Assembly: GCF_958298935.1 (NCBI RefSeq)
Contig: NC_084940.1
Location: 17,107,146 to 17,171,145, forward strand
Direction: 5' to 3'
DNA from: Phragmites australis
Lineage: Eukaryota > Streptophyta > Magnoliopsida > Poales > Poaceae
Length of the DNA stretch: 64,000 nt
Both the position numbers and the translations under genes were made by a program. The notes under the pieces were generated by a model. The model was given only the letters and a program-made list of their open reading frames with translations, ran no database searches and had not been told where the DNA came from. Positions 20,496 to 31,447 of the stretch are shown here, piece after piece (positions within the stretch are counted from its first letter, which is position 1; every line of letters begins with the position of its first letter).

Positions 20496-21720
20496 ACGCG
20501 CCGTCCATGGGGACTCAAACACAGAAGTGCTAAGAGAGGTAGGAATCCACTAGGAAAACCACCATACCCACCGTTGCGAGCATGCAACCATATGCATGGC
20601 TACCTCAGCCATACGCACCGTACGCATGCTCTAGCCCCGCTGTCGTATGGGACGGTGTTCCTCCGACCTTGGCCAACTCAAAACCCTAGGTTGGTACAGG
20701 AACTCCAGACGGCACGGAGGCCTTCCAACCTCTACGCAACGAAGACCTCACCGCCTCAGGAGAGGACGCAGCCGAATCCACAGCCAAGGAGGCCACCTTC
20801 CAATGGTTCTAGATGGTCCAACCCAGGAGTGCTCCTACCTGGGCATGGTCCCCAGGCGTCCCCTTCGACCACACCTGGGATACCCCAAGCGAGCCAACAT
20901 CTTCGGAAAGTCTGTCCACCCAATGCCCTCCTTGGGCCCCTCAGGTGAAAGAGGGTTCCAAGGAGACGCAGGGCTCCGGGGTGCATGAACCCTGCTAGCG
21001 CCTCTGACAACGCAACACCAATCCCGCGCAGCAAACCCCATGCCCACCTCGTCCGGTGAGGCATAGTCAGAATTACTTTGGCTCCAAAAGCCGGTTCACC
21101 GGGTAGCACCGATGGTCTCCCAAAGGGGAAGGAACCCCTGGGGAGACCACCGGCTCTGAGACACATCGCCTTCGGCAGCGACCCCGATGACAACTCCAAG
21201 CTCCGGCGCCCCCGGATGCACACGGGTGCATCTTACACAGACCAGGGCGCGGCCACAACACCAACGACTGCCGCACCCTCATGTCCTTCCGGGAGGAATA
21301 CCTCGGAAGGCAAGCAGAATACCTGAGTACAGAAAGAGCGGGCGAGGGACGACGCAGGGTTTGGAGGCCTGGGGCAAACTCCCGGGTAAATCCCCAGCCC
21401 CTCAACCCTGCACCGTCACTACCAACCCTACTACCAGCGGTACCACATCCAGCAATGAGAACTGAGTCGGGGAGACGCCGTCGCCAGGCTCCGGACGGAA
21501 TATCTCCGGAGTCGGGCAGCAGCCAAGGACCGAGGTGATCAAGCACCGCCTCTCCCGACTAGCCTTTGGCTACATCTCCAACATGGTGTCGCCAGGCTCC
21601 GGATGGTTTACCTCCGAGGCCGGGCAACGGCTAAACGCTGAGGGGGTCAAGCACCACCTCTCCCAGCCTAGCCATAGGCTTCGAGGTCACAAAGCCTCAC
21701 AATAGAGGCCTTATTCCTAC
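20496..21720 (+). mobile_element. 5' internal region of the gypsy fragment (no intact gag)
   Basis: The start aligns with the leader of the minus-strand copy near 36980 (shared AAGTGCTAAGAGA.GTAGGA). It then carries GC-rich sequence with several short, interrupted open frames and no recognisable gag core. It ends without pol or a 3' LTR, so it is a truncated element. Confidence 0.6.
21477..21690. repeat. About 111-bp tandem duplication in the gypsy leader
   Basis: Two copies, starting near 21477 and 21588, share CGCCAGGCTCCGGA, a GGGCA.CGGC-like block and GTCAAGCACC.CCTCTCCC. Confidence 0.7.
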
Positions 21721-21997
21721 AAAGGTACGCCCACTGTTAACTACCAAATAGTTTACCTAGTGATCCATCTTTCATACAGCAAGGTCAGAGTTTGTTGGAG
21801 GCCTCCAACCTTACTGCTAGGAGTCTTTTTTCAATAGATAGCCACTAGGTAGAAACAGTAGAACTTAAGTTACATTTTTACTTAGCATGAACAGTTATAT
21901 CACTTAGCTTTGTTTTACGCTACAAATAGCTTCTTATTGCCAACAGTAGAATGCAAAACTTAGCTAGTATAACCATGCCAAATCCATACACTCCCGC
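21721..21997. other. CACTA-I interior, nothing recognised
   Basis: AT-rich, with no coding or repeat signal I can support. Confidence 0.4.
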
Positions 21998-22345
21998 AGA
22001 CGCATCATGCCTAGGTCGCCTGGGGGCGGGTCTGCCCAGGTTTCCTGGAAGCCATTGTGCGGCCTCGGAAACATAGTTGCCACGTATCAAGGGATTTCCT
22101 TGATAGACCGTGTTGCAGCGCCACCTGTAGGACATCTTCGGGTGGCATGACAAGCCCACGTACCACGGACATAGCATGCCTAAGTCAACTGGAAGGCAAG
22201 ACTGCCTAGATTTCCTGAAAGGCATTGTGTAGTCTCGGTAGATAGTGAGGCCCACACACCGTGGGCGCCGCTTATGCCTAGGTCACCTGCAAGGCAGATT
22301 ATGCCTAGGGTGCCTTGAAAGTCATTTGCATAGCCTCGGGTGTTG
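21998..22345. repeat. Imperfect tandem repeats inserted at the broken end of TNP2
   Basis: Three diverged copies (near 22006, 22168 and 22272) of a unit containing ATGCCTAGGTC, CTGCCTAGATTTCCTG and GCATTGTGTAGCCTCGG. The TNP2 reading stops where the array begins. Confidence 0.65.
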
Positions 22346-22369
22346 AAGCCACGCCCCGGGGGATGTCTA

Positions 22370-23927
22370 AACATAACATTGAGATCTTTAACCATATTGT
22401 GCACCTCTTGACCACTATAGTGGCTTGGACATAAATATCTCTCCCTCGTTCTATCGAATTGTTCCTTCATGTTGTGGTACAGGCGATACCAGTTAAGGAA
22501 CCTATGGTGGCGCATGAACAACGTTTTACGGGAGTGGGGCAGCCACATACTTGTGGTACCATCTAAGCAATGAGGGCATGCCATGTCTACTTATTTACTT
22601 TGGCTCAAAAGGTTACATAGTGCAGGCAAATCATTGATCGTGTAGAATAACAGGGCAGTTAGCGTGAAATTCTCTCTTTTGTACACATCCTATACTTGCA
22701 CCCCTTCGTTCTAGAATGTTTTTAGATCTTCCATCAATGGTATTAGGTATACATCAACATTGTCCCATGGTGTTTTGGGCCTTGTATAAGCAGCGACATC
22801 ATCAAGTACTTTCACTTCATATACAACCAAGGAAGTAGGTTATAAGTACTAAGAACAACTAGCCAAGTGCTGTGCCTGGTGCTCATGTTCCCAAAAGGAT
22901 TCATCCCATTCGTGCTCAAAGTAAACCTTATAGTCCTCGATTTTGCACCAAAGTCATCGAAGATCGTGTCGATGTTTCTCTACTGTGGAGAATTGGCAGG
23001 GTGCCTTAGCTTTCCATCTTTCTTACGGCCCTCCGAGTGCCAGCACAATAGTTTGACCTCTTTTTGATTCGCAAACAAACGCCTAAGACCCAGAATTATA
23101 GGCAGAGACTACACCACCTTAGCTGGAATTCCTCTCTTCACCTCATTATCGTCTGATTAACTCTTGCACTTGTATCGAGATGCTTTGCACACTGGACATG
23201 ACTGCAAGTCTGATAGATCTTTATGGTAGAGGATACAATTGTTTGGACATTCATGTATCCTTTCTACATACATCCCCAATGGACAAAGAACCTACTTTGC
23301 TTCGTCTGTGCTTTTGGGCAGCTCGTTTCCATCTTGAAGTATGTCTCATAAGAGTTTTAATAGCGCCATAAAACTCTTGTTTGACCAACCATCACTTACT
23401 TTCAATTTAAGTAGCTCAAGCATGGATGACAACTTTGTGTATTCCAGTTTGCATCCACGGAACAACAGCTTCTCTGAATCCTCAATCAAGCACATGAATT
23501 TGTTAAAGTCTCTCTAAATACTCAAGTTCACGTCTGCATTGCATAGCATCTGATCCAACCTATCATCGTCACCTGCAACACCACAGTCATCATCATCTGC
23601 ACGAAATTCCTTATCATCTTCTCTTCTTATGTCGACTTCGGATTATTCGAATATACCAACATCTTCATGTAACATATTATGCTCTTCACCATGTTTGGTC
23701 CAACATATGCAGTCTAGTTTGAAGCCCCTAATAATTAAATGCGCTTGGATCTGTAGAGCTACGTTCTGTCTAAAAAAGGATCTTTCATTTTTACAAACAC
23801 AACAAGGACAATATATAAATTCAACACCATTCTCCAATCAATCCTCCTCGGCAGCTGCCAGAAAAGCCGTCACACCATCAATGTACCCTTAGTTCGTATG
23901 AGAATCGTACATCCAACCATGATCCAT
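22370..23927 (-). pseudogene. TNP2-type transposase, decayed (CACTA-I)
   Basis: Read on the minus strand from ATG at 23927. An N-terminal MDHGWMYD start and a transposase-associated domain with a CPCCVCKNER cysteine motif and an IIRGFKLDCICWTKHGEE end (about 23840-23640) are followed, after degraded sequence, by the FGNMSTRHSTW-type motif (about 22990-22870). A region with DNVDVYLIPLMEDL and FTLTALLFYTINDLPAL follows (22780-22640), then a CPHCLDGT...FMRHHRFL...HYSGQEVHNMVKD block (22580-22380). TNP2 is the catalytic protein that cuts CACTA ends. Several stops and frameshifts, plus loss of everything after the VKD block, make it non-functional. Confidence 0.85.
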
Positions 23928-23929
23928 CT

Positions 23930-24369
23930 ATAATGTACAAAGTAAATTAATGTCAAGTCAACCTAATAAAAGAGAGTAACCAAGCTTTTCATAAAAAAAA
24001 ATAGAGCTACCATGCATGCATGCATGAATGAACCATACAAATTACTGTTATATTCAAAAATAATTAACAATTAATCAAATTACAATTAGAAAAAACATCT
24101 AAGTCTAGATGTAGATATATTTGATCTGTCGAGACTAAATTAGAACATAATCTACGTCATCTAATGAATAGAACAAAATTATGTCATTATAGAAAAATCT
24201 AGATCTAGATCTAGTTAGATCTCCGAACCAAAATCTAGATATTGGAGTAACAAATGCCAATGAATCTTCAAGTTTTCACCAAAATCTAACCATTTTTTTG
24301 TCCAAATCCCTCTCTCCCTCCAAAAGCTGCTCATTGTTCTTCACTATTCAGCCACAACAGTTTTGCTTT
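23930..24369. other. CACTA-I 5' non-coding region
   Basis: AT-rich sequence between the TNP2 start and the terminal repeats, with repeated TCTAGATCTAGAT stretches near 24190-24240. Probably leader or intron of the minus-strand transposase gene. Confidence 0.5.
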
Positions 24370-24757
24370 GATCTAGAGGTAGAGGATGATATACTGTTCT
24401 AATAGTACAGATGGCTTCATATTTGGAGCCGTCTGTACTAAAGTGTCCCACCTCCTCCCGACTATTTTCTCGGACGTATAACTCGTATTTGGAGTCGTTT
24501 GTATTAATTTTACGGAAGGCTCGTGTTTGGAGCCGTTTGTGATATTCGTTCTTACATATGACTCTAAATACGAGCCGTCTGTATTAATATTATAGATGGC
24601 TCCAATTTGGAGCCATCTGTGATATTCGTTTTATTACACACGGCTTTAAATACACCACTTTCGGAGGGGTCTCGTTATTATCACAGATAGTTTGTTGCCA
24701 ACTATGATGATCTTTGTTTGTATAGGGACATCACACTAAATCAAGTCTGTAGTAGTG
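24370..24757. repeat. CACTA-I right terminus and subterminal repeats
   Basis: Alternating GGAGCCGTCTGTA and CAGATGGCTCC-type motifs, ending CTGTAGTAGTG at 24757 and followed by TTC, which matches the triplet before 7090. Confidence 0.85.
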
Positions 24758-25221
24758 TTCAAGGAAGTTAAAGTTACAGTCATTGACCATCAAAATCAGT
24801 TCTAGAACCGTTTCTGATCATGAATCAGAATATGATAAGCCACATATCAGAATTGGTCTTTGAGGAGCAGGCACACTAGAAACGGCTCCGATTGAGAACC
24901 GATTCTAATACTTTATCAGGAGCGGCTCTCTCAATGAGCCATTTCTGATGGGCCGCTTGTGAAGGGTTTTTTTTGGTAGTGGCTGGGGTGATCTAGCAGA
25001 AGTTAACAGCAATCTCCTTTACTCCATTTAGGTTCGGTTCGGATAAGGAGGATCACGATCCAAATATTTCAAATTTGTTGAAACTATTTACTTCAATCCT
25101 ACAAATTTCTAGAGCAACCTTCCTCCCAAACAGGCTCTTGTTAGAGTAAAAGGGTGCTCTGTTTAATATTTTATGTTGCCCAACTAAAATTAGTTGAGTT
25201 TATCTGGTCCCTAGTCTATAT
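24758..25221. other. Spacer containing another decayed repeat end
   Basis: 24790-24980 carries inverted short motifs (AGAACCGTTTCTGATC, GAACCGATTCTAAT, GAGCCATTTCTGATGG) like CACTA or MITE subterminal repeats. No clear terminus was seen. Confidence 0.45.
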
Positions 25222-25454
25222 CAGGGTTCACAAATTCGAACGATATTCACAAATATCAATGAATATTGACCAATTCGAGCTCAGTCGCATTACAAAAACC
25301 AATGCTTATTGGTCGAATTTGAATTTAAATTCAAAAAATTTACTAATTGCAGCTGAATTCTCATCGAATTCTTCGAATTTCGATCGATATTCACGATATT
25401 CGAAGCATGCGCTGGGGAGCGCATTTTGGTGCTCAAACACATTTGTGAACCCTG
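25222..25454. mobile_element. MITE, 233 bp
   Basis: Starts CAGGGTTCACAAAT and ends ATTTGTGAACCCTG, a perfect 14-bp terminal inverted repeat around an AT-rich core with GAATTCGAA-type inner repeats. The 8 bases on each side (GTCTATAT and GTCAGCAT) are only partly similar, so the superfamily (hAT-like is possible) is uncertain. Confidence 0.75.
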
Positions 25455-26790
25455 GTCAGCATCTTTCCTGACCATCAAGAACAAGCAAGAGCATTAGACT
25501 GCACTCCCAAATAATTTTCTCAGAGTGAGAATTTCCCTACGATAATGTATTGCTTCGTCCTATGTGTGTTAGAATCGTCACTGCGTTTTATTATCTGGTA
25601 CTACATATATATCTGGGAAACGGCGTGCATATATTCTCCCAGCAGGATGGGGCTCTCTTTCGGCGTGGAGGATGATGAGAAATCCCCCCTTGTTTAATTT
25701 GTTTATGCAAGTGCAGGAATATATGGTTCTTGACAAGTTAAATATTTTGTTTCCCCCTGATCTGCTGTGAGAGGAACGAGAGACAAAAGATGAGAAGAAA
25801 AGAGTAAATGTGAACAAAACATTGGTTAATGGAACCGAGAATCGAAAATTTTACCTCACATTAACACAAATTCTAATCGTCCGGGTGCAAATGTAAGTGC
25901 TATATATGCTCTAAATCTTATTAAAAAATCATTTACTCTTTAACCTTTATTTGTGCAGAATATAATATATTTTCCATTGAGATATTCCGAAGTACTACCT
26001 ATAAAGTCAAAGGCATGCGATTCACTCTCTATGTGCGGAACTTTTTGACACTCCTCACGCGCAATAACATATATATGCTAGCATGCCGAGGTGCTGTCCA
26101 TGTAATAAAAAAATTGATGTTTCCCATTATTATATAATTTCAGTTATAGTCCGTAAAGGTAGGTGATGTTGCGAACCTTTGACGGGTATGAACTTTAATA
26201 CCATTATGTATTTATGTGCTGTGTCTTTTTAATACTTTCTGAAGTTTCATTAGGCCATGGGCAGATGCTGGAAGCAAGCCTAGGGGCTCATCTCCTCTTC
26301 CTTCTCCAGCCCTCTCTTTTTTTCTCTTCTTCTTCCTCTCCCACCAGCGGGTAGGTGGGGAGGGGGACCGAGGCAATGATGACTTTCCAACTTCTCCATC
26401 ACTCTTCGTGGATATATTATTGCTCTGGTCATCCAAAAAATGTTACACTTGACCCTTTTATGGTGCGAGTATGCCAGCAATTTTTATAGTCCCAACTTTC
26501 TTAAGCCATGTTTGAATGAGGAAGATAGCTTTAGGAATTTTCAGGATTTTGTACTAAATTTTAAAGTTTGGATCTAAAACTCTTCTATCCAAACAACTAG
26601 AAACAAACAAATATGCATTGGAGTAAATGTAGTGTCCTTGGTGTGTGTTCTCACATTAACTCTCTAGTAGATACATACATCGTTTCAGGAGGTTATTTCT
26701 TACCGCATATTCTCTCTCCTCTTATAAATGACTATAGAAACTATGTACTGGAACAGTGGCGCTGGGTGAACCCAAATCAAGAGGTGGCTA
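25455..26790. other. Intergenic stretch, nothing recognised
   Basis: AT-rich, with one purine/pyrimidine-skewed patch near 26270-26370. No gene, element end or repeat array supported. Confidence 0.5.
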
Positions 26791-27069
26791 CACTACTACA
26801 TAAATAATTTAGTACGATACCCTTGTACAAACGTCTATTCATAACTGTCTATGCAAAAAGTATCACAGATAGTTCCAACTAGAACTGTATGAAAAAATGG
26901 CGAGAAGTAGATTCCACGAAATGGGACGCTTTAGTACGAACAGTTCTAATTTAGGAACCATTTGTAGTACTAGTAATACAAACGGTTTCTAAATGAGATC
27001 GTCTATACAAATGAAATGGTACAGGTTGTTCTAATTTAGGAACCATCTCAACTCTAGCGTCTCGCTTTG

Positions 27070-27428
27070 CACCTGCGCTTTAACATGCGTAGCTCCCACG
27101 CGTTCACTACTGTACATCCCAGAACCTTCTCCAAACCGCTCCCCCTATCCTGTGAAAGCTAACTCCACCACGTCTCCTACGTAGACCTAGAGTGCCCCTC
27201 CGATCTGGCCCGCTCCCTCCCCATCTATATCGTCCTTGCCGTCAGGAGGGAGCAGGGCCAGACACCTGGCTCCGTTTCTTCATCAAACAAGATCCTCCCC
27301 AACCATCCTCATCAGCCTGAATCTGATGTCACCGCTGGTGATGAGCCATGGAATCCTCCTTACATCGTCGTACGTCCAGGTCCAAATTAGCCCCAACAAT
27401 GTCTATGCATGCCACGGGGCCACCAAGC
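27070..27428 (+). other. Gene-like GC-rich segment inside the CACTA (possible captured exon)
   Basis: After the left subterminal repeats the base composition changes sharply. A plus-strand frame (about 27226-27390) is open for over 50 codons and includes SSSNKILPNHPHQPESDVTAG. I do not recognise the protein. The segment is interrupted at 27429 by the nested CACTA and continues at 28681. Confidence 0.4.
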
Positions 27429-28677
27429 ACTACTACAAAACAACACATCAATGCCGGTTGAAAAATAGCTTCACTGCCGGTTTTCAACTGACACTATTTA
27501 CTCAGCACTGATACTCGACTGTATCAGTACCGTTTCACCACCCAGCATAGTTACCATTTTTAGAGAATAAAAAAGAGAAAATTGGTGGTGGGAGCGTGTA
27601 TCCGAGCCGGCTCGGATGCATGCTCCTGCCGTCGCAACTGCCGCCGTCACTCTGCCGTAGCCACTACCACTGTAGCCACTACCGCCGTAGCTCCATCGCA
27701 TCCACTGCCGCCATTGCCGCCATCACTCCTCCGTCATGGGATGGAAATCACATGAACATGGAACTAGCGATCACAAATTGATTTGTATACCCCACAAATT
27801 GACATTCATACAATCAACCAAACCCTTGTTAGGAACAAATCTCATTGCCTCACTACTTACATTTTATTCTTGACTTGAACAGATTTGCAAAATTACCGTA
27901 TGAACATGACTGAGAGGAAAAAAACCCGCAGAGCTCAGGTTGCACATGAACAGATCAACACAAAAAAGAAAAAAGAAAAATACAAATGAACCACATACTA
28001 AAAATCAGATTGAACACCACAAAAAGAGTTCGGTCGAGCAAATGGGGGGCGGAGGATCTGGCCGGCGAGAGCTCCTCCGCCGATGGATCTAGCCCGTAGG
28101 AGCTCCTCGATGGGAGACCCTTTGCCATAGTCCATTCGGTCGAGCAAACCGGGGGGGGGGGGGGAGGGGGAAGGAAATGGAGCTAGGCAGTGGGGAGGAG
28201 GCCGGTGGCCAGAGGGGAGGAGAATGGAAGGGAGGAGGCCGGAGGGGAGGAGGCCGGTGGCTAGAAGGGAGGAGGCTGGAGGGGGAGAAGGCCGGTGGCC
28301 AGAGGGGAGGCCGAGCTGAGGAGATTGCAAGAGGATTAGGCCGAGAGGATAAGGCCAGATTGAGTGAGGACGTGAGATGAGAGGATAAGGCAAGCCGTGA
28401 CCGAGCCGAATGGAGTGAGCTAAAATTTGATTGCATACGAATTTTGGGTCCAACAATATCTGTGCTGATTGTGCCTAGAACTGGCACTAAAAATGAACTA
28501 TCATTGCCGGTTTTAGCCATGAATCGGCACTGATAGTGACTATCAGTGCCGGTTCTTAGCTCCTAGGTCCTCATTCGCGCGCGGGAGGTTAACAACGGTC
28601 ACCGATACGTCTTCTTTAGCGGTTACATATGAACCGGCACAGATGAGGCACTACATATGACCCATTCTGTAGTAGTG
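27429..28677. mobile_element. Nested non-autonomous CACTA, 1249 bp
   Basis: CACTACTACAAAACAAC at 27429 and TCTGTAGTAGTG at 28677 are flanked by a perfect AAG duplication (27426-27428, 28678-28680). Both ends have the TGCCGGTT / AACCGGCACTGAT subterminal motif. The interior is GC-rich with Pro/Leu-coding purine-pyrimidine repeats (28170-28330) and no transposase. Confidence 0.9.
28151..28170 (+). repeat. G14 homopolymer plus G5 run
   Basis: Fourteen consecutive G, one A, then five G, inside the nested CACTA and followed by G-rich repeats. Potential G-quadruplex. Confidence 0.9.
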
Positions 28678-28781
28678 AAGCTCACAGTGCCGTTCTTCGA
28701 GGTGTGAGTCGCCGGTAGGTGGGTGTGGAGTCACCCCTTGGCTACAGCAGCGGCGGTTCCACAACATGGCATCATAGCGCG

Positions 28782-28880
28782 GGCTCGACTCCCAGGTTCG
28801 TTGGGTCCAGATCAGGCTCGACTCCCAGGTTCGTTGGGTCCAGATCGGGCTCAACTCCCAGGTTCGTTGGGTTCATTTTC
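28782..28880. repeat. 33-bp tandem repeat, three copies
   Basis: Copies start at 28782, 28815 and 28848 and contain CTCCCAGGTTCGTTGGGT. The 33-bp period keeps a reading frame, giving an 11-residue repeat such as LPGSLGPDQAR in one frame. Confidence 0.9.
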
Positions 28881-29309
28881 AGTGCTTGAGCATTCCGTTG
28901 AACAGTTGGGGAGTGGCTGCGAATGCGCTCCTGGGTTCTTGGGTAGCAGCCTTCTTCAGTAAATTTTGTCGCTTTGTAGGACATTTAGCTGTGGTCCTGT
29001 GTTGGCTCATCCTGTAGCTCACACTGATTTCTTGGGGGCATTTTGTCAAGCCGTGTGATATGATGTTATAGATGAGCTTCGATTTTCTTTCTAGTTTGCT
29101 TGCATGGGTAGCTCTTTGTTTAGGGTGGCTCATTGATTCTTGGGGTCTGAAAGCTGATTCGAAATTTGATTGTTTTAGACTGAAATGTTGATGCTCTCAT
29201 TGTCTTTAGATATGCAACTAGCCCTACTAAATGGTTCTCTCTGGTTTCTTCTAATGAACATCGCTGGGTACAGGGATGGGATCAAAATGCCCACGATCGA
29301 GGTGCTTCT

Positions 29310-29404
29310 GAAGTTGATACCCAAAAGGTGGAACCAGAGAGCAAGAGAGCAGCAAGCTCTCAGATTTGGATCCAGAGACTAGACAAAGTGTGGAGAAGAT
29401 AATG
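29310..29404 (+). pseudogene. Captured exon fragment of a NudC-domain (BOBBER-like) gene
   Basis: One plus-strand frame reads EVDTQKVEPES from 29310. After a small duplication-type insertion that shifts the frame, another reads SKLSDLDPETRQSVEKIM, ending at a GT donor (29405, GTAAGA). These match in order the segment just after the CS domain of plant NudC/BOBBER co-chaperones. In the host these proteins assist HSP90-linked folding and auxin-related development. Here it is a broken piece inside a non-autonomous CACTA, which is typical transposon gene capture. It cannot make the protein. Confidence 0.7.
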
Positions 29405-30049
29405 GTAAGATATGCAAAAATATCCAGTAACCTGTAAAATTTATCTTCAAGCACAGAAAAGCAAGGGTGAAAATTGAGATTTCAGAAGACTCAAAGTTTG
29501 CATGTTTTGACTTCAGTTAGTATGTCTCTTTTTGCTACCAACATTTTGCCTTCAAAATCGATGCTCCCTTCAAATTAGTACAATGCCTTGCTCCTAACCA
29601 AATGTTTGATGACTCCCTTTTTCAGCATACCTCCAGCGCCACAGAGCACAAGGAGGCCCGTGGATGGCTCTGCACCCTCAGTCCAGTGAATCTGTTCACT
29701 GCAGTAGGGAATCAATTCAACCGTATAGTCTTTTATCCTTGCAGTTCATGCATGTATAGTCTTTAATGAGTTTGCAATATAGTTTTTCAGTTTCCTGCTC
29801 AATTTTGGTATGTTTTGCTGCTACTAGTTTTATATGTAAATTGTAAAGATACAATTGATCTCGGATGGTATGTTGTTTTGATGTTAGTAATTCATTTCTG
29901 TTGTCTGATCAAAGTTCGCTGATCTACACATTCTGCAGAAGTTCATGCATATATAGTGTTCAGTCAATTATCAAAGTATGGGCTACAATTTTATTTTTTT
30001 GGCATTTTTTGTCTTAGTATAGATGTTATAAATTACAATCGTATGTACT
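29405..30049 (+). other. Intron-like and unassigned sequence downstream of the captured exon
   Basis: T-rich, with a possible acceptor (TTTTTCAG|CATACC) near 29632 followed by a short GC-richer block. It may be captured intron plus exon, but I cannot assign it. Confidence 0.35.
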
Positions 30050-30230
30050 AATCATTTGTAAAGATGGTTCTAAAACATTAGAAAAGTCTATACAAATGAT
30101 TAGTACAAACGGTTCTAATCACGAGCCGTCTTTACAAACTATCTGTATAGACTCTTTTCTATAGACGGTTCGAAAAAACGTTCCACACGGGATTTTCGAA
30201 CCGTCTGTACAAATCTTTTCTCTAGTAGTG
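30050..30230. repeat. Right terminus of the gene-carrying CACTA
   Basis: GTACAAACGGTTCTAA, GAGCCGTCTTTAC, AGACGGTTCGAAA and GAACCGTCTGTACAAA, then TCTAGTAGTG at 30230. Confidence 0.8.
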
Positions 30231-31447
30231 CCAATTGCCAATCAACAACAACAACCGATCTAGAGTAAAAGTGATTAGGGTCAATTGACACTCTAGTTAA
30301 TTACTACTAACAGTAGCATGCCATTACCAACTAAGTTCTCAACCAAAAAATTAGCGTAATTTTAATACTACATTAGACCTTCACTACGGATGATTGGTTG
30401 ACCACGGAGTTCGTGTTCTGCTCACGGTCCTGCACGAGACCAGCTCTTTTGTCATCCTCGGAGATCAGATATTGATTTTCCTCTGAGACCAGCTGCTGGT
30501 CTTCCAAGTAACCAGCCTGGTGGTCTTCATGGGGGATCATCTCCTGTCTTCTGGTGTCCCTTCTGGAGACCGAGACCATCTCAGGATGGGGGAGAGGGGA
30601 AGGGTGGCGTGGCCACACTCACCATCCTTGGTAGTGATGGCGTCTGCAGTGGTGCTAGCAAGGCAAGCTGGAGGCAAAGGAGATGATGTCGCCAGCCTTG
30701 GAGCTAGCTGCGGCGGCCATGTGTAGGCGGCAGTCATGCTGCAGTGGTGGCTAGCGGTGACAACAATGGAGCTCGCGGCAGTGGCCATGGAGCGGTGATC
30801 GGTGTGCAGATCTAAACACAAATCCCCAATTGGATCTGGTTGCTCAACCATGAAGAAGAAGAGAAGGAAGCCATGGTTGCCAGCCATGAAGAAGAAGAGG
30901 AGGCTATGGTCACCCGCCATAAGAAAGAAGAGGAGGGCAAGATGAATCTAAGCGGATTCTCGATTTCTCTGAAATTTATACCATGACGAGTGGGCTAGGC
31001 TGCTGAATTTTTTAGGCTTAGTATGAAACTCAGGCGTCCGATGGGCACCCACAGGCGAAAAGTTAGACCCGCCCCGACCAGACCCTTCTCGAGCCCTGAT
31101 CCGCTAGACCCATGGGTGCAAAATAGCATTCAAACTTGGCCCCACTAGACTGTTGGATCCATGGGGGCAAATTAGCACCCAAACCTGGCCCCATCATGCG
31201 CAGAACCCGCCAGGGCCCGCACCCACGGGTCCAAGTGTCATCTCTATCCGGGATGTTATCAAATGTCAATTTTCAAGATTTAGAGCTAACCTGTTTGGAA
31301 AGAGATAATTGCTCTACGAATTTCAAAATCTAGTTAATTTAAATTTCATTTAGATTCCAAGATTTAAGGAATAATGGTGGAAAGCTCCTCGATCATAAAA
31401 TGTAACGACTCAATCATAAAAGCCGCACAAGCACTCCCATGATCCAA
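30231..31447. other. Intergenic stretch, nothing firmly recognised
   Basis: 30370-30620 has a minus-strand open frame of 82 codons rich in Glu/Asp/Gln. 30840-30930 has AAGAAGAAGAG repeats. 31040-31220 is GC-rich with repeated ACCCATGGG-type words. None gives a protein I recognise. Confidence 0.4.

Larger units (their letters stand above)
7090..24757 (-). mobile_element. CACTA-I transposon, interrupted by nested retrotransposons
   Basis: The left end CACTAAAACAGAAAAT at 7090 and the right end CTGTAGTAGTG at 24757 are flanked by the same 3-bp sequence, TTC (7087-7089 and 24758-24760), the target duplication expected for CACTA elements. Both ends carry the same subterminal motif (GAGCCGTCTGTA / TACAGACGGCTC type). 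TNP2 transposase remains lie on the minus strand (23927 to about 22370). The span is inflated by the Tat-type retrotransposon at 7352-18697 and by a gypsy fragment from 19576; without these the element is about 4-6 kb. TNP2 is broken, so it is not autonomous. Confidence 0.85.
26791..30230. mobile_element. Non-autonomous CACTA carrying captured host sequence
   Basis: The left end CACTACTACATAAA at 26791 and the right end TTTCTCTAGTAGTG at 30230 are inverted, and both are followed inward by GTACAAA / GACGGTTCTAA-type subterminal motifs. Flanking triplets are CTA and CCA, two of three matching. There is no transposase inside. Instead it holds GC-rich gene-like sequence, a NudC-like exon and a nested CACTA element (27429-28677). 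Confidence 0.7.

Noticed and set aside
27998..28520. Minus-strand 140-150-codon Pro/Leu/Ser frames
   Set aside because: Generated by the GGAGG repeats of the nested CACTA; two overlapping frames look alike, so not a real protein.
30373..30920. Candidate small host gene on the minus strand
   Set aside because: Acidic and low-complexity frames with no domain, promoter or splice support.
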